From the NCBI RefSeq assembly GCF_030687835.1, contig NZ_CP117449.1, positions 6,387,027 to 6,451,026 on the forward strand: a stretch of DNA of 64,000 bases, given 5' to 3'. The DNA is from Pseudomonas hefeiensis (lineage in GTDB: Bacteria > Pseudomonadota > Gammaproteobacteria > Pseudomonadales > Pseudomonadaceae). The position numbers and the translations under genes are program-made. The notes under the pieces are model-generated. The model was not told where the DNA came from, did not search any database, and was given only the letters and a program-made list of their open reading frames with translations. Shown here in pieces: positions 29,854-38,146 of the stretch (positions within the stretch are counted from its first letter, which is position 1; every line of letters begins with the position of its first letter).

Positions 29854-31374
29854 CTAGCTGCGCATCAGCTCAATGGCGGCACTTTTCTTGTGACGGATCA
29901 CTGTCACCAAGTGCCAGGAGACAGACGCCGCTGCCAGGGCCAGGAAGACCGCCGAGATCGGCGTGGTCAGGAAGCCGCTGAAGTTGCCATCCGAGAGCAT
30001 CAGACCGCGACGCAGGTTGGTTTCAGCCATGGGCCCGAGGATGAAGCCAATGATGAACGGCGCAATTGGCAAGCCGCCCTTGACGAAGCCATAGCCCAGC
30101 AGGCCGAACAGCAGCACCGCCCAGACGTCGAAGATTCGGCTGTTCAGACCGAACGCACCGACTACGCAGAGCACCAGGATAATCGGCAACAGGATGTGCT
30201 TAGGCACAGCAAGCAACTTGATGAAGATGCGCAGTCCGTAGAACTCCAGCACCAACATCAGCAACGAGGCCAGGATCAGCGCGGCAAAGATGGTGTAGAC
30301 CAGCGATCCCTGACTGATGAACAACAGGGGGCCAGGCTGGATGCCGTGAATCATGAAGCCGCCGAGCATCACTGCGGTGGTGGTGTCGCCCGGAATACCC
30401 AGGGTCAGCAGCGGAATCATCGCACCACCAATACCGGCGTTGTTCGCGGTTTCACTGGCAACCACGCCTTCGATGGAGCCTTTACCGAATTCTTCCGGGT
30501 GCTTTGAACGCTTTTTTGCCGCGATGTAGGAAACAATGTTCGAGGTGCCAGCGCCAATACCCGGCAGGATCCCGATGCCCAGGCCAATGAACGACGAGCG
30601 GGTCGCGTTCGGCAGTTGGCTGATGAACTCCTTGATTGAAAAACCAAAGCCCTTGACGCCCTTCATGCTGATGTTCTGTGGCTTGGCACGGTGACTTGAG
30701 CGGGCGCTCTCGGCGAACTTCAGCACTTCGGCGACCGCAAACATGCCGATCATGACGGTGAGCATGGCAAAGCCACCATTAAGGCTCGGCAGGTCAAAGG
30801 TGAAGCGACGGATGGCCTCGACCGGGGCGATTCCGACCGTTGAAAAAGCAAAGCCCAGGGCTCCGGCAAACAGGCCTTTGACCAGCGAGCCAGTGGACAG
30901 GGTGGCGATCAGCGTCAGCGAGAAAATGGCAATGGAAAAATATTCGTGGGGACCAAAGCTCAAAGCCACGTCAGCCAGGATCGGAGCAATGAACATCAAG
31001 GCGCCAATACTGAAAATCGTGCCGAGGAACGAGAACACCACGCCAATGCCCAGGGCTTTGACACCCTGGCCCTTTTTCATCATCGGCGAACCATCGAACG
31101 TAGTAGCGATGGACGCCGGCGTACCCGGTATGTTGAGCAATATCGCTGAAATCAACCCTCCCGAGGTGGCGCCGACAAACAGGGCAACCAGCAATGACAG
31201 GCCTGTTGCCGGGCCCATCGAGTAGGTCAGCGGCAAGCACAGGGCGATGGCCATGGTAGCCGAGAGGCCGGGCACCGCACCGAAGACGATCCCCACAGCA
31301 ACGCCGAGGGTGATCAGGACAAATACATAGGGCGTGAATACGGCACCAAAGCCTTGTTGCAGGAGCTCAATCAT
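29854..31374 (-). CDS. Tripartite tricarboxylate transporter permease, TctA family
   Basis: A 506-residue membrane protein with about twelve segments, the large permease of a TTT-type secondary transporter. Family signatures include GIVFGAVPGLSATMAIALCLP near the N-terminus, ILLNIPGTPASIATTFDGSP, and the repeated GIGILPGIGAGTSNIVSYI with ETANNAGIGGAMIPLLTLGIPGD in the second half (each quoted in part). It works with TctB and the periplasmic TctC encoded upstream to take up di- or tricarboxylates with protons or sodium. ATG 31374 has AGGGGA upstream; the gene starts nine bases after the TctB stop. Confidence 0.93.
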   Translation of the reverse strand: MIELLQQGFGAVFTPYVFVLITLGVAVGIVFGAVPGLSATMAIALCLPLTYSMGPATGLSLLVALFVGATSGGLISAILLNIPGTPASIATTFDGSPMMKKGQGVKALGIGVVFSFLGTIFSIGALMFIAPILADVALSFGPHEYFSIAIFSLTLIATLSTGSLVKGLFAGALGFAFSTVGIAPVEAIRRFTFDLPSLNGGFAMLTVMIGMFAVAEVLKFAESARSSHRAKPQNISMKGVKGFGFSIKEFISQLPNATRSSFIGLGIGILPGIGAGTSNIVSYIAAKKRSKHPEEFGKGSIEGVVASETANNAGIGGAMIPLLTLGIPGDTTTAVMLGGFMIHGIQPGPLLFISQGSLVYTIFAALILASLLMLVLEFYGLRIFIKLLAVPKHILLPIILVLCVVGAFGLNSRIFDVWAVLLFGLLGYGFVKGGLPIAPFIIGFILGPMAETNLRRGLMLSDGNFSGFLTTPISAVFLALAAASVSWHLVTVIRHKKSAAIELMRS

Positions 31375-31383
31375 CACCGTCCC

Positions 31384-31866
31384 CTAGAAATCCAATAGAC
31401 CGGCGGGCAGCAGCAAATCGAAGCCCTCACGGAAGATCACAAAAATCAAACCCGCTGAAACGACCGCGATCACGGCATAAAGCCCGTGCTTGACCTTCTG
31501 ATCCGCGGGGGTCAACACGATGAATTGGGCGTAGAGGTAAAGCGTGGTCATGATCACGAAACCGACAATTTGCAACAGCGCGGTGAAGAGCGTCACCAGG
31601 GCAATGGATTTGATAACGGTCGGGTAATCGATCGACTCAGCGGCTTCGGCAGGCTCGACAGGTTCGGCACGTTGCTGGGGCAGTTTTCTCCAGGCCAGCA
31701 ATTGCAACACACCCAACAGGCACAGCGCGCCGGAGAGAATCCAGGGTACGAAAGCGGCGTCGACGAAACTGCGGCGCGGCAGGTTTGCGGTCAACAGCAG
31801 GTACGCCACGCCAGCACCGAGCATCGCCAGGCCGGCGAACAATTCATTTCTTTTGTAGGTATCCAT
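31384..31866 (-). CDS. Tripartite tricarboxylate transporter small permease, TctB family
   Basis: A 160-residue protein with four predicted membrane helices, the poorly conserved small subunit of the TTT transporter. The N-terminal helix LFAGLAMLGAGVAYLLLTANL and the later IVGFVIMTTLYLYAQFIV are typical, with an acidic stretch (EPVEPAEAAESIDY) between helices two and three. I placed the start at ATG 31866, with AGAGGA seven bases upstream. It lies between the TctC and TctA genes, which fixes its assignment. Confidence 0.88.
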   Translation of the reverse strand: MDTYKRNELFAGLAMLGAGVAYLLLTANLPRRSFVDAAFVPWILSGALCLLGVLQLLAWRKLPQQRAEPVEPAEAAESIDYPTVIKSIALVTLFTALLQIVGFVIMTTLYLYAQFIVLTPADQKVKHGLYAVIAVVSAGLIFVIFREGFDLLLPAGLLDF

Positions 31867-31901
31867 ACAGGATCCTCTTTCACTTGAAGGGCCGAGCAAA
31901 T

Positions 31902-31928
31902 GGGCGCTTACCAATACGGTAAGCGCCC
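31902..31928. terminator. Intercistronic hairpin between TctC and TctB genes
   Basis: GGGCGCTTACC (31902-31912) pairs perfectly with GGTAAGCGCCC (31918-31928) over a five-base loop. It follows the TctC stop by 18 bases. Binding-protein genes are often followed by such a stem, which lets the abundant binding protein be made in excess over the permeases. Confidence 0.65.
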
Positions 31929-31946
31929 CATCCTGTTTCCCAGGAT

Positions 31947-32918
31947 TTACTTGGCTTTACGCATCTCGTCCTTGAACTGCATGAAGTCGTCACGGGTCTT
32001 GGTCAGCGTAGCAATGGCTTCTTCGGTGCCCTGGAAGCTGACAGGCTGCTTGAAGGATTTCTTCAGCTCTTCAGCGTATTCAGGTTCTTCGGTGATTTTC
32101 TTCATGGTGTCGGCCATTTTCTTGACGATGGCCGGGTCTGTGCCTTTCGGGAAAGCCACGATGTAAGGCTTGTCCAGGATCAGATTCACACCTTGCTCCT
32201 TGAACGTCTTGACGTCACCCAGCAGCGCGTTGCGCTCTGCGTTAGGCTGCCCCAGAGCGGTCATCTTGCCACTGGCAATGTAGTCCTGGACCGAGCCATA
32301 GCTGATAGCACCCAGGTCGATGCGCTTGCCCAGCAAAGCCACCACTTTTTCCGAAACGGTGCCGCTGTCGACCATTTTCAGTTTGACGCCAGCCAGCTTC
32401 TCGAACATCAACCCTTGCAGGTGCGAGAAGTTACCCATCTCGGTGCCGTAGGTGATGGTGCCTGGCTTGGCCTTGGCCTGTGAAATCAACTGATCGAGGG
32501 TGTCGATACCCGAGCTTTTGGCAGAGACGAACACCGCGCCTTTATCGACGCCGGCGATGCAGGAGACATCAAACGCGTCGAAGCGATCTTCCGACAACCC
32601 TGCCACTTCGTTAACGATCATCTGACCGGTGTGGGTGAACAGAATGGTGTTGCCATCTGGCGCCGCGCTCTTGACCGCGTCGGCGGCAATGGTGCCGCCC
32701 CCGCCAGCCATGTTGGTGACGACCATGGACTTGCCAGTGAGCTTGGTGAAGTACTTGGCCATCATCCGCGCATTGAAGTCGGTATCGCCGCCGGCGTTGG
32801 CAATGACCACCACCTGCACCGGGCGTGTCGGCCAGTCGCTCGCATCAGCGGCAACGGCCGCTCCGGCGGTGAGGCTCAAGAAGGAAGCGACGAGAGAGGC
32901 GCATAGTGTTTTTCTCAT
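31947..32918 (-). CDS. Tripartite tricarboxylate transporter substrate-binding protein, TctC family
   Basis: A 323-residue periplasmic binding protein with a signal peptide (MRKTLCASLVASFLSLTAG then AAVAADA). The mature part shows the family pattern WPTRPVQVVVIANAGGDTD, then VVTNMAGGGGTIAADAV and HTGQMIVNE. In most TctC proteins the first loop reads PFxPGGxxD; here it is IANAGGDTD, so the ligand may differ from citrate. The ATG at 32918 has GGAGA six bases upstream. The gene is first in the transporter operon and has an unusually long leader (about 340 bases) if the promoter listed at 33270-33299 is used. Confidence 0.92.
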   Translation of the reverse strand: MRKTLCASLVASFLSLTAGAAVAADASDWPTRPVQVVVIANAGGDTDFNARMMAKYFTKLTGKSMVVTNMAGGGGTIAADAVKSAAPDGNTILFTHTGQMIVNEVAGLSEDRFDAFDVSCIAGVDKGAVFVSAKSSGIDTLDQLISQAKAKPGTITYGTEMGNFSHLQGLMFEKLAGVKLKMVDSGTVSEKVVALLGKRIDLGAISYGSVQDYIASGKMTALGQPNAERNALLGDVKTFKEQGVNLILDKPYIVAFPKGTDPAIVKKMADTMKKITEEPEYAEELKKSFKQPVSFQGTEEAIATLTKTRDDFMQFKDEMRKAK

Positions 32919-33240
32919 TATTGTTCTCCAGAGATGCTGCCGTAGAAGGTGTTGGTTGGGAGTTGGGTGTGGGTGTGGGTGTCGCGAGGATGAATCGGGC
33001 GTATTGCCAACCCGCGCGCAGCGCCAATGCCAGACTGGAGCGCAGCAGGAGGCGAACGATGTAAGGAATTTGGTTGAGTCGAACAAGTAGGGCTGTCTGA
33101 AAAGCCATGGAACGCTTGGCTGGGATGCATAAGCGAGAAGAGATGCGCCCTTCTACGTTTATGCAGAATGGGCAGAGAGCGATGCTGATGAGCCGTCGGA
33201 GCGAATGGCATAGCAGGGCCTGCGTTGCTTTATTATTTTA
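32919..33240. other. Long leader upstream of the TctC gene
   Basis: About 320 bases without a convincing gene on either strand. A short GT-rich repeat (GGGTGTGGGTGTGGGTGT) lies at about 32965-32985. If the promoter to the right is correct this is an untranslated leader, long enough for a regulatory RNA structure; I cannot assign one. Confidence 0.4.
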
Positions 33241-33299
33241 TGTCATACGTTGTCGTACGACTTGGCCGATTATCGTCATCTAAAATAATTTTTGTCAAC
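33241..33299 (-). promoter_or_regulatory. Sigma-70 promoter with GntR/FadR-type operator for the Tct operon
   Basis: On the minus strand a perfect -35 box TTGACA (33294-33299) is 18 bases from a GATAAT -10 box (33270-33275). Just downstream, covering the expected start site, lies TTGTCGTACGACTT (33251-33264, plus strand), which contains the perfect palindrome GTCGTACGAC and fits the TNGTNNNACNA consensus of the FadR branch of GntR regulators. A second, weaker copy (ATGTCATACG, 33241-33250) follows. Repression released by the transported acid is the usual scheme. No regulator gene is adjacent. Confidence 0.6.
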
Positions 33300-33580
33300 G
33301 CGGATATTTGCTGAACCAGCGAGAGAGAGGCGACATCGCCTCATGTTTACGCTCATGAGATCAGAGGCAGTGTGAAGATCAGACGAGCGGCAATCACCGG
33401 GGCGGTCCGGAGCGGGCCATGGGTTCAGCCAGCGGTAATATCAAGACGCAGGGGGCCAACCACTCTTGTCCCGCGAGAATAAAGATTGTCACACCCCCCC
33501 TACGGATTCCGCGGCTTCCAGAAAAATGCAGCAAAGCGCCTTTGACGGCTAAACCATCGCCGCCCAGTGAGTGGCCGCAG
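33300..33580. other. Intergenic region right of the Tct promoter
   Basis: About 280 bases between the Tct promoter and the end of the aminotransferase gene. It contains a 16-bp palindrome GAGGCGACATCGCCTC at 33327-33342 and a run of C at 33492-33500. No gene is supported on either strand. Confidence 0.4.
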
Positions 33581-34702
33581 CTAAAGACTCCGCAGGGTCA
33601 CCAGAGCCTGTTCAATCTGGGCGAGGGTGATGTGCCGGCTCACTGAGACACGCACGAAGTGTGTGGCATTCAGGTCCTTGAGCAGCAAAGGAGTATGGGC
33701 GGCGGTGCCCGCCCATAGGTTTAGCCCCATCTCGCGGGCCTGGCGGACAAATGCCTGGGCCGGCATGTTGTGCGGCACGAAAGAGGCAATCGCGCTCTGT
33801 TTGAACTGGTCACACATAAGCGTTAACTGCGGCAGACGCCGCAGCTCCTGCACCAACAGCGCATAGGGCTCCGCGCTCACCTGTCCGCCGCCCACCTGCA
33901 CGTACTCCTGCAACGCTGTGTGCAACCCTACCAGCGCCGAAAAGCTCTTTTCAGCGATCTCCAGCACCCGCGCGCCGGACATGTCCACCCGGTTGACCTG
34001 GCCATCCGTGCTGGCGGCGTGCAAATCGGCAAAATTCAGCTGCAACTGCCCAAGCAGCCGGGGCGACACGTAGGCAATCCCACTGCCACGGGGCCCGCAG
34101 AGAAACTTGCGGCCCGCGCCCGTCAGTAGATCACAGCGTATGTCGCGCACATCAAGCGGCAACTGCCCCAACGACTGGCACGCATCCACCACATACAGCG
34201 CGTTCGAGCCTTTGAGCAGCGCCCCCAGCGCTTCCACTGGATTGATCACCCCGCAGCACGAGGGCAGATGCGAAACGCTGACGAGAAACACATCCTCGTC
34301 CAAATGCCGTTGCACCCATTCCAAGTCCAGCGGGCTGGTGGCCGTGGTCGGGATCACTTCGACGCGGATCTCACGCGATAGCTTGAGGTAGTTGAAGAAG
34401 ATCAGGTTCGCCGCGTATTCCGAGGTCGACACCCAAACCCGCTTACCTCGGGGGAATTGCAGTTTGCTGAGAATGCTGGTCCAGGCTTGCGTGGCACTGC
34501 TGAAAAAGCCAATCTGCGAAGGCTGTGCATTCAACAGCCGGGCCGCCACCCGATACAGGTCGACGTTGAGCAATTCTTCGTAGGCCAGTTCGGTCTCATA
34601 GCTGCCCATTTGCGCCTCAATGGCGGTAAAACGCTGGATCGCATTCAGAGTAGCCGACGACATAAGTCCCGCACCAGCAGTGTTCAGATGCACCACATTC
34701 AT
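33581..34702 (-). CDS. PLP-dependent aminotransferase class V family enzyme
   Basis: A 373-residue fold-type I PLP enzyme. The N-terminus HLNTAGAGLMS and the segment FFSSATQAWTSIL resemble isopenicillin-N-epimerase/EgtE-like and cysteine-desulfurase-like proteins. Asp173 and Gln176 in VVDACQSLGQ should contact the cofactor, and Lys199 in TGAGRKFLCGPRGSG is the Schiff-base lysine. It is the last gene of a coupled operon: its ATG begins one base after the stop of the MFS gene. The reaction could be C-S or C-N lyase, epimerase or transaminase chemistry on an amino-acid product of the pathway; I cannot say which. Confidence 0.85.
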   Translation of the reverse strand: MNVVHLNTAGAGLMSSATLNAIQRFTAIEAQMGSYETELAYEELLNVDLYRVAARLLNAQPSQIGFFSSATQAWTSILSKLQFPRGKRVWVSTSEYAANLIFFNYLKLSREIRVEVIPTTATSPLDLEWVQRHLDEDVFLVSVSHLPSCCGVINPVEALGALLKGSNALYVVDACQSLGQLPLDVRDIRCDLLTGAGRKFLCGPRGSGIAYVSPRLLGQLQLNFADLHAASTDGQVNRVDMSGARVLEIAEKSFSALVGLHTALQEYVQVGGGQVSAEPYALLVQELRRLPQLTLMCDQFKQSAIASFVPHNMPAQAFVRQAREMGLNLWAGTAAHTPLLLKDLNATHFVRVSVSRHITLAQIEQALVTLRSL

Positions 34703-34703
34703 T

Positions 34704-35906
34704 TCACGCTTCCTTGTTCCACAAGACAGTCGACCCTTTCATTACCCCCACCGCCACCGCGAACAACAGCAATACCGTGCCCGCCAGCAGCCACGGCGAA
34801 GGCAAGGATGGCTGTGACACCAGCATGAACGCCAGCGACGGCGTGAGCATCACGCCGATATTGACCCCCGCCGAGTAATAGCCGAGGTTGCGGTCCACGG
34901 TATGACGGCTGGAGATACTGCTGACGTAGTGGGTGATGCCTGGAAACACGATCATCTCCCCCAGGCTCCAGAACACGGTGGCCACCAGCAACAATGCGCC
35001 GATATGGTTGAAGCCCATCAGGAAGAACCCCACACCGGCCACCAGGAAACCGGCCACCAGCGACCGGCTGCTCGACAGGTGCGACATACGCTGGTTGATC
35101 GGCACTTCGAACACGATCACCAACAGTGCATTGACGAAAAAAATGATACCGACGTAGTACGCCGGCAATTCGGTGTAGTTGATGATGTAGGCCGACAGGA
35201 AAGTCGGCGGTAGCGCATAGGCAATGTGCACCGGCAATGCTGCCAGTAAAATCACCAGCAAGCGCGAGCGCTCGTGCAGTGCACTCTCCGGCAACCCATT
35301 GCCCTTGCTGACGACGGCAGCCCCTTGGGCTACCGGCACCGCACGTCCGAACCACAGGCAGGCAACGAAGGCCACCAGGGACAACGCCGCGTTGATGTAG
35401 AACACCGCGTCGGCGTTACTCAGGAAAATCAAGCTGCCCAGCAGTGGCCCGATCGCCATGCCGATGTTGATCGCCAAGCGATTGCAAGAGAACGCCACTT
35501 TGCGCGACTCACTACTGCTATGGCTGACTGTTTCGGAGAACGTCGCGGGGGTGAATGCCTCATAACAGGCGCCCCACAGAAACGACAGCACAAACAGCAC
35601 CGCAGGGTTATCCACCGACGGAATGATCAGCAGCAGCAGCGCGTTGAGCAGCAACGAACCGAGGATCACCCGATTGGCGGAGCACCGCTTGATCACCCCG
35701 CCGATGATCAAGTCCACAAACAACGCCCCCGCGCCATAGACGCCCACCAACAAGCCTGCGGTGCCCGCCGATATGGCGTGCTGATGAATCAGGTACGCCG
35801 CATAGAAAGGGAACGCCATGGTGCCCATGCGGAACACCAGGGTGATCAGGAACAGTAGCTGCAAGCGAGCATTGAGCCCGCGTAACGTGCGATAAGTGTC
35901 CATCAT
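34704..35906 (-). CDS. MFS transporter (probable exporter of the operon product)
   Basis: A 400-residue major facilitator with twelve hydrophobic segments and the motif-A-like loop GAGALFVDLIIGGVIKRCSA between helices two and three. It belongs to the drug/small-molecule exporter-like MFS branch by appearance. Its ATG directly follows the stop of the ATP-grasp gene (no gap), and the aminotransferase gene follows after one base. The placement inside a biosynthetic operon suggests export of, or immunity to, the product. Confidence 0.88.
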   Translation of the reverse strand: MMDTYRTLRGLNARLQLLFLITLVFRMGTMAFPFYAAYLIHQHAISAGTAGLLVGVYGAGALFVDLIIGGVIKRCSANRVILGSLLLNALLLLIIPSVDNPAVLFVLSFLWGACYEAFTPATFSETVSHSSSESRKVAFSCNRLAINIGMAIGPLLGSLIFLSNADAVFYINAALSLVAFVACLWFGRAVPVAQGAAVVSKGNGLPESALHERSRLLVILLAALPVHIAYALPPTFLSAYIINYTELPAYYVGIIFFVNALLVIVFEVPINQRMSHLSSSRSLVAGFLVAGVGFFLMGFNHIGALLLVATVFWSLGEMIVFPGITHYVSSISSRHTVDRNLGYYSAGVNIGVMLTPSLAFMLVSQPSLPSPWLLAGTVLLLFAVAVGVMKGSTVLWNKEA

Positions 35907-37157
35907 TCAGCGGATCACATAGACGTTGTCTTTGTATTGACGGATCTGCTCGTAATCCTGGTCGATATCGCGCTGGCTCTCCGATACCAGGAACACCCGC
36001 AGCGGACTGCTGAGCAGGTCCACGGTCCTTTTCATCAGCTTGCCAGCCTTGTATTTGACGCTCAGCTTATGCACCGAGGGCAGCCCCTCAATCAGCTGGA
36101 TGGCCGCTTCATTGAATCCGGTAACCTCACCTTGCAGCGTGGTGTCGGTGTTGATGACACAGGCTTCCTTGAGCTTGTGGTAGCGCTTGCCGGCGTAGTT
36201 TGCCTTGAACGCCTCACTGTCGCAGTACGCCAAGTAGGTAAGCTGTGCCTGGTTGCCGCCCAGGCTGATGTCATGGAATTTGGGTTCCATGTTGCCGTTC
36301 AAACGAGCACCGACTTCCACCAGAGCGGGGCCGGCTTCGGTGAGGATCACTTCCGAATGGGCCGGGCCGTTATTGATACCCAGCGCCTTGAGTACCTGCA
36401 CGATGTAGTCCACCAGCACATTGGCTTCGGCACTGTCCGGGGCAATCAGCACGTCGCGGTCATAGATGTTCTTGCCGCCGCTTATTTCGCGCTTCACGTA
36501 GCGCCAGATTCCACAGACGTAGGTCTGCCCATCACGGCTGACGGTATCGACGATGTACTCCGGGCCTTTGAGGTAGGACTGGCAAAGAATCTCGGTATTG
36601 GCCAAGCCGAAGATATCCAGGTTAGACACCACTTCCTCACAAGCACGCTTGACGTCCTCGACGTTATGGCAGATCGAAACCCCGTCGGTCGAGGCCGAGC
36701 TCAGCGGCTTGATCACGCAGGGAAACACTTGGCCGGCCTCTACCCAGGCCAGCAGCTCGGCTGGGTCAGACGATTTGATCTGACGTGCCGTCAACAGGCC
36801 CGCGGCGGCGACTTTTTTGATCATTTCAAACTTGTCGCGGCGGGCGCGTGAGCCAGCGCTGCCGTTGGAGGTGGACAATTGCAACTGTTCACTCAAGTAG
36901 TCGGCAAATGGCACGCCAGGCTCCTGGCCGGCAATGACGGCGACTACGTTGAATTCACGCAGGCGTCGTACGATCTCTTCGGCATTGTCGTTGAATGCCA
37001 AATTGAGCTCGAACTCCGACAGGTTCGGCCCGAGCATGCTCGGCATCAACTCGGGGGTGCTTTGTACATGGATCAGGCTGAAACCGGCATCCCGGAAATA
37101 TTGCGGCAGGAAATTACCGCTCGAATAGACATCCACCAACGCGACATACTGCTTCAT
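35907..37157 (-). CDS. ATP-grasp ligase (L-amino-acid ligase-like)
   Basis: A 416-residue ATP-grasp enzyme like BacD/RizA-type L-amino-acid ligases, which join two amino acids through an acyl phosphate. Seen are the pre-ATP-grasp region with VIAGQEPGVPFADYLSEQL, the lysine in RRDKFEMIKKVAAAGLLTAR, the second ATP-site lysine in FPCVIKPLSSASTDGVSI, and the metal-binding end HSEVILTEAGPALVEVGARLNG (quoted in part, Glu and Asn). I chose ATG 37157 with AAGGA seven bases before. It starts 13 bases after the PRODH-like gene. A dipeptide or amino-acid conjugate is therefore the likely scaffold of the pathway. Confidence 0.85.
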   Translation of the reverse strand: MKQYVALVDVYSSGNFLPQYFRDAGFSLIHVQSTPELMPSMLGPNLSEFELNLAFNDNAEEIVRRLREFNVVAVIAGQEPGVPFADYLSEQLQLSTSNGSAGSRARRDKFEMIKKVAAAGLLTARQIKSSDPAELLAWVEAGQVFPCVIKPLSSASTDGVSICHNVEDVKRACEEVVSNLDIFGLANTEILCQSYLKGPEYIVDTVSRDGQTYVCGIWRYVKREISGGKNIYDRDVLIAPDSAEANVLVDYIVQVLKALGINNGPAHSEVILTEAGPALVEVGARLNGNMEPKFHDISLGGNQAQLTYLAYCDSEAFKANYAGKRYHKLKEACVINTDTTLQGEVTGFNEAAIQLIEGLPSVHKLSVKYKAGKLMKRTVDLLSSPLRVFLVSESQRDIDQDYEQIRQYKDNVYVIR

Positions 37158-37170
37158 AAGAATGTCCTTT

Positions 37171-38142
37171 TCAGTAATGAGTGGCGGTTTCAGAAGCCCG
37201 TGGCGAAGCCACGTCATCCAGCGCCAGGAAAATGTTCTGCGGAAACTCAGCCACACGGTGCAGCAGATGCAAGTACCAGTTGGTGCCATACACCGCCGAT
37301 ACCCGGGCCCTGACCTGGCCTTGGTCTTTTACCGCCTTGATCAGTTCAGGGCGCACGCCGTGGAGCATCTCCAGCTCGCCGCGGTCGGCGATGTGGCTGG
37401 TGAGGATTTCTTCAATCAGCAACGGGTCCTGGGTCGCGAAAGCAAACTGCCCACGACCGCCATTGATCCGGTCCAGCAGCCCCAGGTAACGCTCGTTGAG
37501 GGCCTCGCCGCGGGGCAAAGCAATCGCGGCAGGCTCAGCATAGACGCCTTTGACCAGGCGCACTTTGCAGCCGGTTTCCAGGACCGCCCCCAGGTCATCC
37601 GAGGTTCGGTTCAACTGCGCCTGCAGGGTGATCCCCACGTTGGGGAAGCGCCCGATCAGTTGCAGGAAGATATCGAGGATCGAGTCCGTCCATTGGGAGC
37701 GCTCCATACTGATGATCACACCGACATTCTTGTCGGCCGCATAGGTCAGGATCTTCGAGCAGTTCTCGATCGCCAGTTCCCGAGAAATGATGGTGCCGAC
37801 GTTAGACAGGTCGAACCCCAGTTGAGGTGGTTCGCCGAGCTTGGGATGCTGCACGATCAAGTCGATCAGCTTCAGGTATTCGTCGGTTGCAGTGGTCACT
37901 TCGGCCAACGTAGTCGCTTCCTCGCCGACGAACTCGACGCCCGTGCGATAGCCTTTTCCCAACAGGGCAGCCAGCTTGTCGAGCATCTCCAGGCGGTCTT
38001 CGGAAATGATGTAGCGAAGGGCTGCAGGCCGCAGGAAATCACGCAGCGTCTCGCTGGCCAGGAACAAGTCACGATAGGTCTTGTTCGCCGCCAGTTTCTT
38101 CAGGGCCAGGGTAGCCAGCAAGCTGTTATCAGTAATGTTCAT
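37171..38142 (-). CDS. Proline-dehydrogenase-like flavoenzyme with altered substrate pocket
   Basis: A 323-residue stand-alone PRODH-domain protein (FAD-dependent beta-alpha barrel). Family motifs are present: GVIISMERSQWTD, LQAQLNRTSDDL (usually LQAYLRRT), RLVKGVYAEPA, LEMLHGVRPELI and VYGTNWYLHLLHRVAE. In PutA the last block carries an Arg-Arg pair that holds the proline carboxylate; here it reads His-Arg. The ATHN-type motif is ATQD. So the substrate is probably not free proline. No P5C dehydrogenase is adjacent. The gene starts four bases after the desaturase stop, within the coupled operon, and likely oxidises an amino-acid-derived intermediate. Confidence 0.82.
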   Translation of the reverse strand: MNITDNSLLATLALKKLAANKTYRDLFLASETLRDFLRPAALRYIISEDRLEMLDKLAALLGKGYRTGVEFVGEEATTLAEVTTATDEYLKLIDLIVQHPKLGEPPQLGFDLSNVGTIISRELAIENCSKILTYAADKNVGVIISMERSQWTDSILDIFLQLIGRFPNVGITLQAQLNRTSDDLGAVLETGCKVRLVKGVYAEPAAIALPRGEALNERYLGLLDRINGGRGQFAFATQDPLLIEEILTSHIADRGELEMLHGVRPELIKAVKDQGQVRARVSAVYGTNWYLHLLHRVAEFPQNIFLALDDVASPRASETATHY

Positions 38143-38146
38143 GGCG

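Noticed and set aside
32918..33211. Small gene in the TctC leader on the minus strand
   Set aside because: The translated frame is low in conserved features, His/Pro/Ser-rich by chance, and has no ribosome site.
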